Positions 1 to 7,850 of a stretch of 12,067 nucleotides of DNA are shown in pieces. This DNA comes from Betaproteobacteria bacterium. Its GTDB lineage: Bacteria; Pseudomonadota; Gammaproteobacteria; Burkholderiales; SG8-41. A model generated the notes under the pieces. It was not told the DNA's origin. It worked only from the letters and a program-made list of their open reading frames with translations, and ran no database searches. Numbering within the stretch: the stretch's first letter is position 1; each line of letters opens with the position of its first letter. The stretch lies in assembly GCA_021300125.1 (NCBI GenBank), contig JAJTHX010000300.1, positions 1 to 12,067 of the forward strand, read 5' to 3'. A program made the position numbers and the translations under genes.

Positions 1-700
1 CCGCCAGCGCCGCAACCGCCGCGGTTTCGGTGCGCAGCACGCGCGGCCCCAGGCGCAGCGCAAGGAATCCGGCGCGCAGCGCGTCTGCTGACTCGCTCTC
101 GGAGAATCCGCCCTCAGGCCCGGCAAGCAGCGTCACGCCGGATGCGGAACGCTCCAGCTCACGCGGCCGCAGCACCGCCTGCGGTGCCAGCAGCAGACGC
201 AGGCCGGCTCCGGCCGCAAGGCCCGCCAGCCATTCCCTGAAACCCAGCACGGGGCGCACTTCCGGCACGGTGTTGCGGCCGCACTGCTCGCAGGCACTGA
301 CCACCACGGCCTGCCAATGGGCCACCCGCTTTTGCGCGCGCTCCCCGGACAGCCGCACCACGCAGCGTTCGGCCATCAGGGGTTGAATGGCATGGACACC
401 CAGCTCGACCGCTTTCTGGATGGTGTAGTCCATGCGTTCGCCGCTCGACACCGCCTGCGCCAGAGTCACCGGCAGCGGCGATTCGCGGCTCTCCGTGCGC
501 GCAGCCCGCAGCTGCACCTCGACCTCGCCGCGCGCAATCGCAACGATCTGGCCATCCCAGGCGCCACCGCGACCATCGAACACCACCACCGCGTCCCCCT
601 CGGCCAGGCGCAGCACGTGCGCGATGTGATGGGCCTTGGCGGCGGGCAGCCGGCACCGCCCGTGCTCCGGGATCGGATCGGAAAAGTATATTCTGTTCAA
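1..700 (-). CDS. rsmE: 16S rRNA (uracil-1498-N3)-methyltransferase RsmE, partial at 3' end
   Basis: SPOUT-fold methyltransferase that uses S-adenosylmethionine to methylate N3 of U1498 in 16S rRNA, acting on the small ribosomal subunit. The visible 233 residues contain an N-terminal PUA-like part beginning MNRIYFSDPIPEHGR, with HHIAHVLRL near residues 24-32 and VVVFDGRGG near 38-46. The catalytic part follows, with the family signatures MDYTIQKAVELGV, SACEQCGR, LLAGPEGGFSESE and LGPRVLRTETAAVAAL. The last motif is the knotted cofactor-binding loop near the C-terminus, so only roughly 10-15 residues are missing beyond the left edge. No ATG fits the N-terminus. The start chosen is TTG at 700-698, preceded about 10 bases upstream by a purine stretch AGAGAAG (711-717). 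The gene diverges from trkA. The family identification is firm; the start codon is less certain. Confidence 0.95.
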   Translation of the reverse strand, partial: MNRIYFSDPIPEHGRCRLPAAKAHHIAHVLRLAEGDAVVVFDGRGGAWDGQIVAIARGEVEVQLRAARTESRESPLPVTLAQAVSSGERMDYTIQKAVELGVHAIQPLMAERCVVRLSGERAQKRVAHWQAVVVSACEQCGRNTVPEVRPVLGFREWLAGLAAGAGLRLLLAPQAVLRPRELERSASGVTLLAGPEGGFSESESADALRAGFLALRLGPRVLRTETAAVAALA

Positions 701-728
701 TGGTTTAGCACTTCTCTGGGGTGCCAGG

Positions 729-734
729 ATTATG
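729..734 (-). promoter_or_regulatory. candidate -10 box for rsmE
   Basis: On the minus strand the hexamer CATAAT matches five of six bases of the sigma-70 -10 consensus. It lies about 29 bases before the proposed rsmE TTG start, which would give a short leader of about 22 bases. No good -35 box is seen 16-18 bases further upstream. This is inference from spacing and consensus only. Confidence 0.4.
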
Positions 735-743
735 CCACAGAGG

Positions 744-790
744 CCGTGCCGGCAGCCGCGGCGGGGAGTACAATGCGCCGCCCGGCACGG
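744..790. repeat. 9-bp perfect inverted repeat flanking the trkA -10 box
   Basis: CCGTGCCGG at 744-752 is the exact reverse complement of CCGGCACGG at 782-790, with a 29-base spacer. The candidate trkA -10 box lies inside the spacer. A third, partial copy (CGTGCCG, 794-800) follows. The arms could be a bound operator or could simply reflect GC-rich composition; nothing in the sequence decides between these. Confidence 0.45.
769..774 (+). promoter_or_regulatory. candidate -10 box for trkA-trkH
   Basis: TACAAT matches five of six bases of the sigma-70 -10 consensus and is followed by a GC-rich discriminator. It would start transcription near 781, leaving a leader of about 40 bases before the trkA TTG at 822. 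The region 17 bases upstream (about 746-751, GTGCCG) is a poor -35 match. Confidence 0.45.
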
Positions 791-800
791 GGTCGTGCCG
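783..800 (+). promoter_or_regulatory. hairpin in the trkA 5' leader
   Basis: CGGCACG (783-789) pairs perfectly with CGTGCCG (794-800) around a four-base GGGT loop. The hairpin ends six bases before the AGGGGAG ribosome binding site. There is no U-tract directly after it, so it does not look like an intrinsic terminator. It might tune trkA translation or mRNA stability, but that is inference. Confidence 0.4.
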
Positions 801-821
801 TGCAGCAGGGGAGAAACCGTT

Positions 822-2231
822 TTGCGCATCGTCATTCTCGGCGCCGGCCGCGTCGGCAGCTCGGTCGCCGAAAACCTGGTGTCGGAAGCCAATGACATCA
901 CCGTGGTGGACACCGACACCGAGCGCCTGCGCATGCTGCAGGACCGCCTTGACCTGCGCACGGTCACCGGCAACGCCGGCCATCCCGAGGTGCTCGCCCG
1001 CGCTGGCGCTCGCGACGCCGACCTGATCCTCGCGGTGACGCAGAGCGACGAAACCAACCTCGTCGCCTGCAAGCTCGCGGCCACCATGTTCAACGTGCCG
1101 ACCAAGATCGCGCGCATCCGCGCCGCCGATTACCTGTCGCACCCGGAGATTTTCTCCGCTGACCATTTCGCGGTGGATACGGTGATCTGCCCGGAACAGA
1201 TCCTCACCGACTACATCGTCAAACTGGTCGAATTCCCCGAGTCGCTGCAGGTGCTGGAGTTTGCTGACGGCCGCGTCAGCCTGGTCGGCGTGCGCGCCTT
1301 CCACGGCGGGCCGCTGGTCGGTCAGGAGCTGCAGACCATCCGCCAGCACCTGCCCAACCTCGACACCCGGGTGGCGGCGATTTTCCGGCAGGACAGCCCG
1401 ATCATTCCCGACGCGACCACGGTGATCGAGGCCGGCGACGAGGTGTTCTTCGTGGCCGCCACCGAAAACATCCGCGGCGTGATGCGCGAACTGCGGCGCA
1501 TGGACAAGCCGGTGAAACGCGTGATGATCGGCGGCGGCGGCAACATCGGACGGCGCCTGGCGCAGGCACTGGAAAACAAATACGAGGTCAAGGTCATCGA
1601 ATATGACCGCAAGAACGCCGAATCGCTGGCCGCGGATCTCGGCAACACCCTGGTGCTGGCGGGCGACGTCACCGACGAAGAACTGCTGAAGGCGGAAAGC
1701 ATCGGGGAGATGGACATCTACTGCGCACTGACCAACGACGACGAGAACAACATCATGTCATCGCTGCTGGCCAAGCGCATGGGCGCGCGGCGGGTGGTCG
1801 CGCTGATCAACCGCAGCTCCTACGTCAACCTGGTGCAAGCCGGCCAGATCGACATCGCGATCTCGCCGGCCCAGACCACCATCGGCAAGCTGCTCGCGCA
1901 CGTGCGCCAGGGTGACTGCGTGGCGGTGCACAGCCTGCGCCGCGGCGCGGCCGAGGCGCTGGAGCTGGTTGCGCACGGCGATTCGAAATCGTCAAAAGTG
2001 GTGGGGCGGCGCATCGAGGAAATCGAACTGCCCAAGGGCGCAACCATCGGCGCGGTCGTGCGCAGCCACCGGCGCGGTGATGACGACAGCGAACGCAGTG
2101 AATACGAGGTGCTGATCGCGCACCATGACCTGGTGATCGAGCCCGAGGACCACGTCATCGTCTTCGTGGTCAACAAGCGCATGATGTCGAAGGTCGAGAG
2201 GCTGTTCCAGGTCGGGGTCGGTTTCCTGTGA
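822..2231 (+). CDS. trkA: Trk potassium uptake system, NAD-binding regulatory subunit TrkA
   Basis: Cytoplasmic, peripheral membrane gating subunit of the Trk K+ uptake system; it binds NAD(H) and controls the TrkH channel. The 469-residue product has the duplicated RCK layout. The first Rossmann unit begins MRIVILGAGRVG, with glycines 7, 9 and 12 and the acidic residue D30 in VVDTD. An RCK_C unit follows, then a second Rossmann unit with GGGGNIG at about 237-243 and a second RCK_C unit at the end. E. coli TrkA is 458 residues. The reading frame stays open upstream to about 636, but homology begins exactly at the TTG at 822-824. A strong ribosome binding site, AGGGGAG (806-812), lies nine bases before it, so I take TTG as the start. 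trkH follows 38 bases downstream and is probably cotranscribed. Confidence 0.95.
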   Translation: MRIVILGAGRVGSSVAENLVSEANDITVVDTDTERLRMLQDRLDLRTVTGNAGHPEVLARAGARDADLILAVTQSDETNLVACKLAATMFNVPTKIARIRAADYLSHPEIFSADHFAVDTVICPEQILTDYIVKLVEFPESLQVLEFADGRVSLVGVRAFHGGPLVGQELQTIRQHLPNLDTRVAAIFRQDSPIIPDATTVIEAGDEVFFVAATENIRGVMRELRRMDKPVKRVMIGGGGNIGRRLAQALENKYEVKVIEYDRKNAESLAADLGNTLVLAGDVTDEELLKAESIGEMDIYCALTNDDENNIMSSLLAKRMGARRVVALINRSSYVNLVQAGQIDIAISPAQTTIGKLLAHVRQGDCVAVHSLRRGAAEALELVAHGDSKSSKVVGRRIEEIELPKGATIGAVVRSHRRGDDDSERSEYEVLIAHHDLVIEPEDHVIVFVVNKRMMSKVERLFQVGVGFL

Positions 2232-2269
2232 CCGCCTGCCGGGCCTCCCTGCCCCGGATCGCCTGAGCC

Positions 2270-3727
2270 ATGACCTGGCTGATCGCGATCGCACCGGTCG
2301 CCGCGCTGATCGCGATGGCGATGAGCCTGTCGCATGCGCTGCCACTGGCCGTTTCGCTGCATCTCGATGACGGCGCGGCGATGCCGTTCGCGATCTCGAT
2401 GGCGCTCAACTTCCTCACCGGCGCGGCAATCTGGCTGCTTACCCGTCGCCACAAGCGCGAACTGAGCCTGCGCGAGGGCATCCTGCTGGTGGTATCGGTT
2501 TGGACAGGCGGCGCGCTGTTCGCGACCGTGCCGCTGCTGCTGGCATTGCCCGAACTGTCCTTCACCGACGCCTACTTCGAGGCGGTATCCGGGCTCACCG
2601 CCACCGGTGCGACGGTGCTCACCGGCCTCGACCACCTGCCCCCCTCGCTCAACCTGTGGCGTGCCGAACTGCAGTGGCTGGGCGGCATGGGCGTGATCGT
2701 GCTGGTGGTGGCGATCCTGCCGATGCTGGGCGTAGGCGGCCGGCAGATCTCCAGGGCCGAGATCCCGGGGCCCATCAAGGACGAGCAACTGACCCCGCGC
2801 ATCACCCAGACCGCCAAAGGCCTGTGGCTGGTCTACGCCGGACTTACCGCGGCATGCGCCCTGGCCTACCACTTCGCCGGCATGTCACCGCTCGATGCAC
2901 TGATCCATGCCTTCACCACGCTTTCACTGGGCGGTTTCTCTTCGTACGACGCCAGTTTCGCGCACTTCGATTCGCCGCTGCTTGAAGCGATCGCCATCCT
3001 GTTCATGATGCTGGCCGGCATCAATTTCGCGACTCATTTCCTGGTCTGGCGCACGCTCAATCCCCGGCATTACGCGACGGATACCGAGGCGCGCTATTTC
3101 GTGCTGGTGATCGCCGTCAGCGTTGCGGGCATTTCCGCGCTGCTCCTCGGCGCCGGCATTTACGATGGGGGGTGGAGCGCATTGCGCTATGCCGCGTTCA
3201 ATATCGTGTCGGTGGGCACCACCACCGGCTATGCCACCGCGGACTACAGCCAGTGGCCGGTATTTGCGCCCTTGTGGATCCTGTTCCTCGGCACCTTCCT
3301 CAGCTGCTCCGGCTCCACCGGTGGCGGCATCAAGATGATGCGGGCAATGATTCTCTACCGGCAGGTCTACCGCGAGATCAAGGGCCTGGCACATCCGCAC
3401 GCCGTGAATCCGGTGAAAATCGCGGGCCATGTGGTGGCGGACAACGTGGTGTTCGCGGTGCTCGGCTTCTTTTTCATCTGGGTGGTGCTGCTGGTATCGA
3501 TGACCCTGCTGCTGGGCTGGACCGGGCTCGATGCGATGACCGCGTTCTCGGCTGTGGTCGCCTCGCTGAACAACATCGGGCCCGGTCTGCACCAGGTCGG
3601 TCCTGCCACGAATTTCGCGGTGCTGAGCGATTTCCAGACCTGGATCTGCGCCTTCGCGATGCTGCTCGGCCGCCTTGAGCTGTTCGCGCTGCTGGTGGTG
3701 TTCACGCCAACCTTCTGGCGCAAATAA
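2270..3727 (+). CDS. trkH: Trk potassium uptake system, membrane subunit TrkH
   Basis: Inner-membrane K+-translocating subunit of the Trk system, partner of the TrkA encoded just upstream. The 485-residue length is close to E. coli TrkH (483). The protein is strongly hydrophobic with many membrane segments, and shows the four selectivity-filter repeats of the SKT superfamily: TATGA at 110-114, SLGGFS at 219-224, VGTTTGY at 315-321 and NNIGPG at 434-439. The intramembrane loop segment [12 protein letters not shown] near 348-359 is also present. A stop codon lies in frame six bases before the ATG, so the start cannot be earlier. The ribosome binding site is weak, which suggests translation coupled to trkA. 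The gene converges on phrB with a 17-base gap and no visible terminator. TrkH versus the close paralogue TrkG cannot be separated by eye. Confidence 0.95.
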   Translation: MTWLIAIAPVAALIAMAMSLSHALPLAVSLHLDDGAAMPFAISMALNFLTGAAIWLLTRRHKRELSLREGILLVVSVWTGGALFATVPLLLALPELSFTDAYFEAVSGLTATGATVLTGLDHLPPSLNLWRAELQWLGGMGVIVLVVAILPMLGVGGRQISRAEIPGPIKDEQLTPRITQTAKGLWLVYAGLTAACALAYHFAGMSPLDALIHAFTTLSLGGFSSYDASFAHFDSPLLEAIAILFMMLAGINFATHFLVWRTLNPRHYATDTEARYFVLVIAVSVAGISALLLGAGIYDGGWSALRYAAFNIVSVGTTTGYATADYSQWPVFAPLWILFLGTFLSCSGSTGGGIKMMRAMILYRQVYREIKGLAHPHAVNPVKIAGHVVADNVVFAVLGFFFIWVVLLVSMTLLLGWTGLDAMTAFSAVVASLNNIGPGLHQVGPATNFAVLSDFQTWICAFAMLLGRLELFALLVVFTPTFWRK

Positions 3728-3744
3728 GTACCCTCTGCGCCGCC

Positions 3745-5184
3745 TTATCCTTTGACCGCCTTGAACAGCGCCAGCGCCTGCGTCCGCGCGACGGCGTGGT
3801 CCACCACCGGCGCCGGATAGTCGCGGCCGATCACGACACCCGCCGCCTGCTGCTCCAGCGGCATCATCAGCCAGGGCGCGTGGATCGCCTTGTTGTCGCA
3901 ATCCTTCAGCTCCGGCAGGTAGCGGCGGATGAAGTCCCCCGAGGCATCGAACTTCTGCGACTGCGACACCGGGTTGAAGATGCGGAAATAGGGTTGCGCA
4001 TCGCAGCCGGTCGATGCCGCCCACTGCCAGCCGCCGTTGTTGGCGGCGAGGTCGAAGTCATTGAGATGGTCGGCGAAATAGCGTTCGCCGCGGCGCCAGT
4101 CGACGAGCAGATCCTTGACCAGGAAGGAGGCGACGATCATGCGCAGCCGGTTGTGCATGTAGCCGGTCTGGTTGATCTGGCGCATTGCGGCATCGACGAT
4201 GGGATAACCGGTGCGCGCCTCGCACCAGGCCCGGAACAGCCGGTCCTCTCCGGGCCAGCGGATCGCGTCGTAGGCGGGCTTGAAGGCCCCGGAAACCACA
4301 TGCGGATGGTGGTGCAGGATCATGAAGTAGAAATCCCGCCAGACCAGTTCCGACAGCCAGGTCGCGGCCCCCTCGCCGGATTGCCCGCCGGCGCCGGGCC
4401 AGGCCGCACGCGCCAGCTCGCGCACCGAGATCGTGCCGAAGCGCAAATGCACCGACAGGTACGAGGGCCCTTTTTTCGCCGGGAAATCGCGGGCCTCGCG
4501 ATAGCGCGCCATGCGCGGCGTAAAATCCGCCAGCAGACGGCGCGCGGCTGCGCTGCCGCCGGAGATGCCCAGCGCCGCGAGGTTGGTCGGCTGGAAACCG
4601 ATGTCCGCCAGGGCCAGGGGCCTGGGCGCAGCCGTTCCCGGCGCCAAGGCCTTGAGGTAGTCCGCCACGGGATAAGCCTTGACATGAAACGGCTCGATTT
4701 TTTTCAGCCAGGCATTCTTGTACGGGGTGAACACGGAGAACGGCGTGCCGGACAGGGTCATCACCTCGTCCTGCTCGAAAATCACCTGGTCCTTGCGGGT
4801 GCTGAACTCGATGCGGGCATCGCCCAGCGCGGCGGCCACCGCGGCATCCCGGGCCACGGCCTGCGGCTCGTAATCACGGTTGGCAAAAACCGCCTGCACG
4901 CCGAGCTTCTGCGCCAGGCGCGGAATCTCGTGCTTCGCCTCGCCATGCAGGGTGAGCAACGCACCGCCCGCGGCACCAAGCGCCGCGGCCAGCTCGTTTA
5001 CCGACTGCACGATGAATTCGACGCGCCGGTCGGCGCGGGAGGGCAGCGCATCGAGGATATCGGTGTCGTAAACAAAAACGCAATGGACCCGCCGCGCGGA
5101 CTTCAACGCGGCGTACAGCGCGGCATTGTCATCACAGCGCAAATCGCGGCGGAACCACATCAGTACGGCATCGAAACGGCTCAT
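3745..5184 (-). CDS. phrB: deoxyribodipyrimidine photolyase (class I CPD photolyase)
   Basis: Cytoplasmic flavoenzyme that uses blue or near-UV light to split cyclobutane pyrimidine dimers in DNA. The 479 residues begin with the antenna-binding alpha/beta domain ([17 protein letters not shown], 7-23). The FAD-binding helical domain carries [13 protein letters not shown] (241-253), ELVWRDFY (279-286), [12 protein letters not shown] (325-336), [10 protein letters not shown] (340-349) and [10 protein letters not shown] (382-391). The three tryptophans of the electron-transfer chain appear conserved at W310, W363 and W386, matching W306, W359 and W382 of E. coli PhrB. The ATG start has CAGGA (5192-5196) seven bases upstream. 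The overall motifs favour a CPD photolyase over a cryptochrome or (6-4) enzyme, although substrate specificity cannot be proven from sequence alone. It diverges from algH. Confidence 0.94.
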   Translation of the reverse strand: MSRFDAVLMWFRRDLRCDDNAALYAALKSARRVHCVFVYDTDILDALPSRADRRVEFIVQSVNELAAALGAAGGALLTLHGEAKHEIPRLAQKLGVQAVFANRDYEPQAVARDAAVAAALGDARIEFSTRKDQVIFEQDEVMTLSGTPFSVFTPYKNAWLKKIEPFHVKAYPVADYLKALAPGTAAPRPLALADIGFQPTNLAALGISGGSAAARRLLADFTPRMARYREARDFPAKKGPSYLSVHLRFGTISVRELARAAWPGAGGQSGEGAATWLSELVWRDFYFMILHHHPHVVSGAFKPAYDAIRWPGEDRLFRAWCEARTGYPIVDAAMRQINQTGYMHNRLRMIVASFLVKDLLVDWRRGERYFADHLNDFDLAANNGGWQWAASTGCDAQPYFRIFNPVSQSQKFDASGDFIRRYLPELKDCDNKAIHAPWLMMPLEQQAAGVVIGRDYPAPVVDHAVARTQALALFKAVKG

Positions 5185-5236
5185 TGCGCAGTCCTGAACT
5201 CAAGGCAGCCCTGCAGGTCCAAGGGCATCTTCCAAA

Positions 5237-5265
5237 AAAATACGGCGGCACCCACCGCCGGTCAT
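5237..5265 (-). promoter_or_regulatory. candidate phrB promoter with a dyad in its spacer
   Basis: On the minus strand, ATGACC (5260-5265) and TATTTT (5237-5242) each match four of six bases of the -35 and -10 consensus and are separated by exactly 17 bases. The spacer is filled by a perfect dyad, CGGCGG at 5243-5248 and CCGCCG at 5255-5260, around a six-base centre. The same bases, read as RNA from an upstream start, would form a GC hairpin followed by TATTTTTTT, a terminator-like arrangement. Promoter with operator is favoured because no gene lies upstream on this strand. Confidence 0.4.
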
Positions 5266-5281
5266 TCAGCGAATCAGTCAA

Positions 5282-5311
5282 TTGTGGCGGCTGCGGCACG
5301 GGCCTTACAAT
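5282..5311 (+). promoter_or_regulatory. candidate algH promoter (leaderless)
   Basis: TACAAT at 5306-5311 (five of six bases of the -10 consensus) has a weak -35 match, TTGTGG, at 5282-5287 with an 18-base spacer. The algH ATG begins at 5320, only eight bases after the -10 box, so transcription would start at or just before the initiation codon. No ribosome binding site precedes the ATG, which fits a leaderless message. Confidence 0.5.
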
Positions 5312-5319
5312 CACCAACC

Positions 5320-5877
5320 ATGAGCAGCGTTGACCTCACCCAGCATTTCCTGATCGCCATGCCGGCCATGGCGGACCCCCACTTCTCGCGCACGCTCACG
5401 CTGGTCTGCGAGCACAACGACAACGGTGCACTCGGCATTGTCGTCAACCGCCCGACCGATTTTAACCTTCACAGCCTGCTCGAGCAGGTCAAGATCACGC
5501 CCGGCGGCGACTTCAAATCGGTGCCGGTGCACTTCGGCGGCCCGGTGCAGGTGGATCGCGGCTTCGTGCTGCACCGCCCCCGGGGCCAATGGCAATCCAC
5601 CCTGGGTGTCAGCGAAGAGATCGGGCTTACCACCTCCAAGGATATTCTGGAAGCGGTTGCCCGCGGCGAGGGGCCGGAACAGATCCTGGTCACGCTGGGC
5701 TATGCCGGCTGGGCACCAGGGCAGCTGGAACAGGAACTCGCTCAGAACGCCTGGCTAAGTGTGCCGGCGCGCGCCGACATACTGTTCGGCCTGCCGGCAG
5801 CGGAACGGCTGCCGGCGGCGATGCAGCAGCTCGGCATCGACTACGCCAATCTCTCGGACGTCGCCGGCCACGCGTGA
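5320..5877 (+). CDS. algH: YqgE/AlgH family protein (UPF0301)
   Basis: Member of the YqgE/AlgH family, named for an alginate regulatory locus in Pseudomonas; its biochemical role is not established. The 185 residues start [26 protein letters not shown] and continue with the family signatures [33 protein letters not shown] and [15 protein letters not shown]. The N-terminus aligns with homologues from the first methionine, so the ATG at 5320 is well supported even though no Shine-Dalgarno sequence precedes it. The frame is open far upstream, antisense to phrB, but that extension is not coding. Its stop overlaps the ruvX start by one base (TGATG), so the two are translationally linked. Linkage of this gene to ruvX and the pyr genes is common in proteobacteria. 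Confidence 0.94.
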   Translation: MSSVDLTQHFLIAMPAMADPHFSRTLTLVCEHNDNGALGIVVNRPTDFNLHSLLEQVKITPGGDFKSVPVHFGGPVQVDRGFVLHRPRGQWQSTLGVSEEIGLTTSKDILEAVARGEGPEQILVTLGYAGWAPGQLEQELAQNAWLSVPARADILFGLPAAERLPAAMQQLGIDYANLSDVAGHA

Positions 5878-6308
5878 TGCAGCGACCCGAGCGGGGCACG
5901 GTACTCGCCTTCGACTTCGGCGAACAGCGCATCGGTGTCGCCGTCGGCGAGATCGAACTCGCCATTCCCCACGCCCTGCCGGTGATCGCAACGGCCGACA
6001 ACGCGCGCCGTTTTGACGCCATCGCCGCCCTGATCTCGGAATGGCGGCCGGTGCTGCTGGTGGTCGGCGTCGCCAGCCATGCCGACGGCGCGCCGCATGA
6101 AACCGGCCGCCTCGCGCGCCGCTTCGGGCAGCGCCTGCACGGCCGCTTCGGTCTCGCGGTGGACCATGTCGACGAGCGGCTGACCTCGCAGGCGGCGGAA
6201 TCCGCGCTGCGCGAGGCCGGCCTCGACCGTGCCCGCCGTGCCGCGGCGCTCGACTCCGCAGCGGCCGCCGAAATCCTGCGCACCTGGTTTACCCTGCCCG
6301 GGGCCTGA
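5877..6308 (+). CDS. ruvX: putative pre-16S rRNA nuclease / Holliday junction resolvase-like protein YqgF (RuvX)
   Basis: YqgF-family RNase H-fold protein. It was first proposed as a Holliday junction resolvase and later implicated in processing the 16S rRNA 5' end. The 143 residues are within the family's usual length. The motifs are AFDFGEQRIGVAVG (11-24), VDERLTSQAAES (98-109) and LDSAAAAEIL (125-134). These supply the expected acidic active-site residues D13, E100 and D126. The central loop reads VVGVASHADGAPHE instead of the GLP..MDG form of many homologues; the variant is unlikely to affect the acidic triad. The ATG overlaps the algH stop by one base; an in-frame GTG directly before it at 5874 is an alternative start. 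Translation is probably coupled to algH. Confidence 0.93.
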   Translation: MQRPERGTVLAFDFGEQRIGVAVGEIELAIPHALPVIATADNARRFDAIAALISEWRPVLLVVGVASHADGAPHETGRLARRFGQRLHGRFGLAVDHVDERLTSQAAESALREAGLDRARRAAALDSAAAAEILRTWFTLPGA

Positions 6309-6327
6309 AAAACGGCGCGCGAGGCGG

Positions 6328-6356
6328 TTCAAAGCGCGGGAGGGTTGTGATAGTCT
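6328..6356 (+). promoter_or_regulatory. candidate promoter for pyrR-pyrB-pyrX
   Basis: TTCAAA (6328-6333) and TAGTCT (6351-6356) stand 17 bases apart as possible -35 and -10 boxes in the 72-base ruvX-pyrR gap. Transcription would begin near 6363, leaving a leader under 20 bases. The bases after the -10 box, TTGCGGC, also follow the candidate prlC -10 box at 9183. Box matches are moderate (four and three of six), so this is a proposal. Confidence 0.4.
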
Positions 6357-6380
6357 TGCGGCCGTTTATGCGCCACTCTC

Positions 6381-6884
6381 ATGCCGGGTAACCCGCTCCC
6401 TGACGCCGAGTCACTGCTCGCGTCACTGACTGACCGGATGCGGTCCGCCGTCGGACCCGCCACCGGGCTGGTGGGCATTCATACCGGCGGTGTATGGCTG
6501 GCCGAACGCCTGCATGCCGCGCTGGGCCTGAAACTGCCGCTGGGCACCCTCGACGTTTCCTTCTACCGCGACGACTTCAGCCGCAAGGGCCTGCGCCGCA
6601 ACGTCAAGAGTTCCGACATTCCCTTCGACGTCGACGGTTGCGACGTGGTGATCGTTGATGACGTGCTCCACACCGGGCGCACCATCCGCGCCGCATTGAA
6701 CGAGCTCTTCGATTACGGCCGTCCGGGACGCATACGCCTCGCGGCGCTGGTCGACCGCGGCGGGCGCGAACTGCCGATCGCGGCCGATTTCACCGGCGCG
6801 GAAATCGAAGCCTCTGCGGGCGAAACCATCGAACTGACGCGCGATGCCGCAGGCCGGCTTGCGCTGCAACTGACGCGGAACTGA
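6381..6884 (+). CDS. pyrR: bifunctional pyr operon regulator / uracil phosphoribosyltransferase PyrR
   Basis: PRTase-fold protein. In Bacillus PyrR binds pyr mRNA to cause attenuation and also makes UMP from uracil and PRPP. The 167 residues hold the PRPP-binding signature [13 protein letters not shown] (89-101), the [14 protein letters not shown] segment (57-70) and [17 protein letters not shown] (123-139), all typical of PyrR. The ATG at 6381 has no clear ribosome binding site, and the likely leader is very short. I see no PyrR-binding stem-loop or attenuator before pyrR or between the pyr genes. Its role here may therefore be enzymatic, or regulatory by an unknown route. pyrB begins two bases after the stop. 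Confidence 0.94.
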   Translation: MPGNPLPDAESLLASLTDRMRSAVGPATGLVGIHTGGVWLAERLHAALGLKLPLGTLDVSFYRDDFSRKGLRRNVKSSDIPFDVDGCDVVIVDDVLHTGRTIRAALNELFDYGRPGRIRLAALVDRGGRELPIAADFTGAEIEASAGETIELTRDAAGRLALQLTRN

Positions 6885-6886
6885 CG

Positions 6887-7846
6887 ATGTGGCTTGATTC
6901 CGCCAACCCGCAACTGAACAAAAACGGCGAACTGCACCACCTGCTGTCGCTGGAAGGCTTGCCCGCGGGCATCCTGCGCCAGATCCTCGACACCGCGGAA
7001 TCCTTCGTCGGCGTCACCCAGCGCGAGGTCAAGAAGGTGCCGCTGCTGCGCGGCAAGGCCGTGTTCAACCTGTTTTTCGAACCCTCGACGCGCACGCGCA
7101 CCACCTTCGAGATCGCGGCCAAACGGCTGTCGGCCGACGTGATCAACCTCGCCATCAACGTGTCCTCGCAGAGCAAGGGCGAGACCGTGCTCGACACCGT
7201 GGCCAACCTGTCGGCAATGCAGGCCGACATGTTCATCGTGCGCCATGCCGCGAGCGGCGCGCCGTACCTGATCGCTAAACATGTCGCGCCCGACATCCAC
7301 GTCGTCAACGCCGGCGACGGCCGCCACGCGCACCCGACGCAGGGCCTGCTCGACATGTACACCATCCGCCACTACAAGGGCGACTTCACCAAACTGCGCG
7401 TGGCCATCGTCGGCGACATCCTGCACTCGCGCGTGGCGCGCTCGCAGATCCACGCGCTGAGCACGCTGGGCTGTCCGGAAATCCGCGTCATCGGCCCCAA
7501 GACGCTGCTGCCGGCTCACGTCAACCGCCTCGGCGTGCAGGTCCACGGCGACATGCGCCAGGGCCTCAAGGACGTCGACGTGGTGATGATGCTGCGCCTG
7601 CAGAACGAGCGCATGAACGGCGCGCTGCTGCCCTCGGCGCAGGAGTTCTACAAATACTACGGCCTCACCGAGGACAAGCTGGCACTGGCAAAGCCTGATG
7701 CCATCGTGCTCCACCCCGGGCCGATGAACCGCGGTGTGGAAATCGACTCCAGCGTCGCCGACGGCCGCCAGTCGGTGATCCTGCCGCAGGTTACCTTCGG
7801 CATCGCGATCCGCATGGCCGTGATGAGCATCCTCGCCGGGAACTGA
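6887..7846 (+). CDS. pyrB: aspartate carbamoyltransferase catalytic subunit
   Basis: Catalyses carbamoyl phosphate plus L-aspartate to N-carbamoyl-L-aspartate, the committed step of pyrimidine synthesis, in the cytoplasm. The 319 residues include the carbamoyl-phosphate site [13 protein letters not shown] (63-75), the flexible loop SKGET (96-100), [11 protein letters not shown] (146-156) and LHPGPMNRG (275-283). The N-terminus carries an extension ahead of HLLSLEGLP compared with E. coli PyrB, resembling the Pseudomonas-type enzyme. In that class PyrB assembles with an inactive dihydroorotase-like subunit, which agrees with the pyrX gene four bases downstream and with the absence of a pyrI regulatory gene here. 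It lies two bases after pyrR and is certainly in the same transcription unit by spacing. Confidence 0.97.
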   Translation: MWLDSANPQLNKNGELHHLLSLEGLPAGILRQILDTAESFVGVTQREVKKVPLLRGKAVFNLFFEPSTRTRTTFEIAAKRLSADVINLAINVSSQSKGETVLDTVANLSAMQADMFIVRHAASGAPYLIAKHVAPDIHVVNAGDGRHAHPTQGLLDMYTIRHYKGDFTKLRVAIVGDILHSRVARSQIHALSTLGCPEIRVIGPKTLLPAHVNRLGVQVHGDMRQGLKDVDVVMMLRLQNERMNGALLPSAQEFYKYYGLTEDKLALAKPDAIVLHPGPMNRGVEIDSSVADGRQSVILPQVTFGIAIRMAVMSILAGN

Positions 7847-7850
7847 GCCG

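Noticed and set aside
159..656. A 165-codon minus-strand open frame within rsmE
   Set aside because: It is in the wrong frame of rsmE. The rsmE frame itself encodes all the conserved methyltransferase motifs.
636..821. An N-terminal extension of TrkA from an upstream start
   Set aside because: The extension overlaps rsmE and the promoter region and carries no TrkA homology. The Rossmann strand begins at the TTG with a good ribosome binding site.
3796..5319. A roughly 508-codon in-frame extension upstream of algH on the plus strand, which would give a 693-residue protein
   Set aside because: The extension lies antisense to phrB and has no recognisable domain. YqgE/AlgH homologues begin at the ATG at 5320, giving the normal family length.
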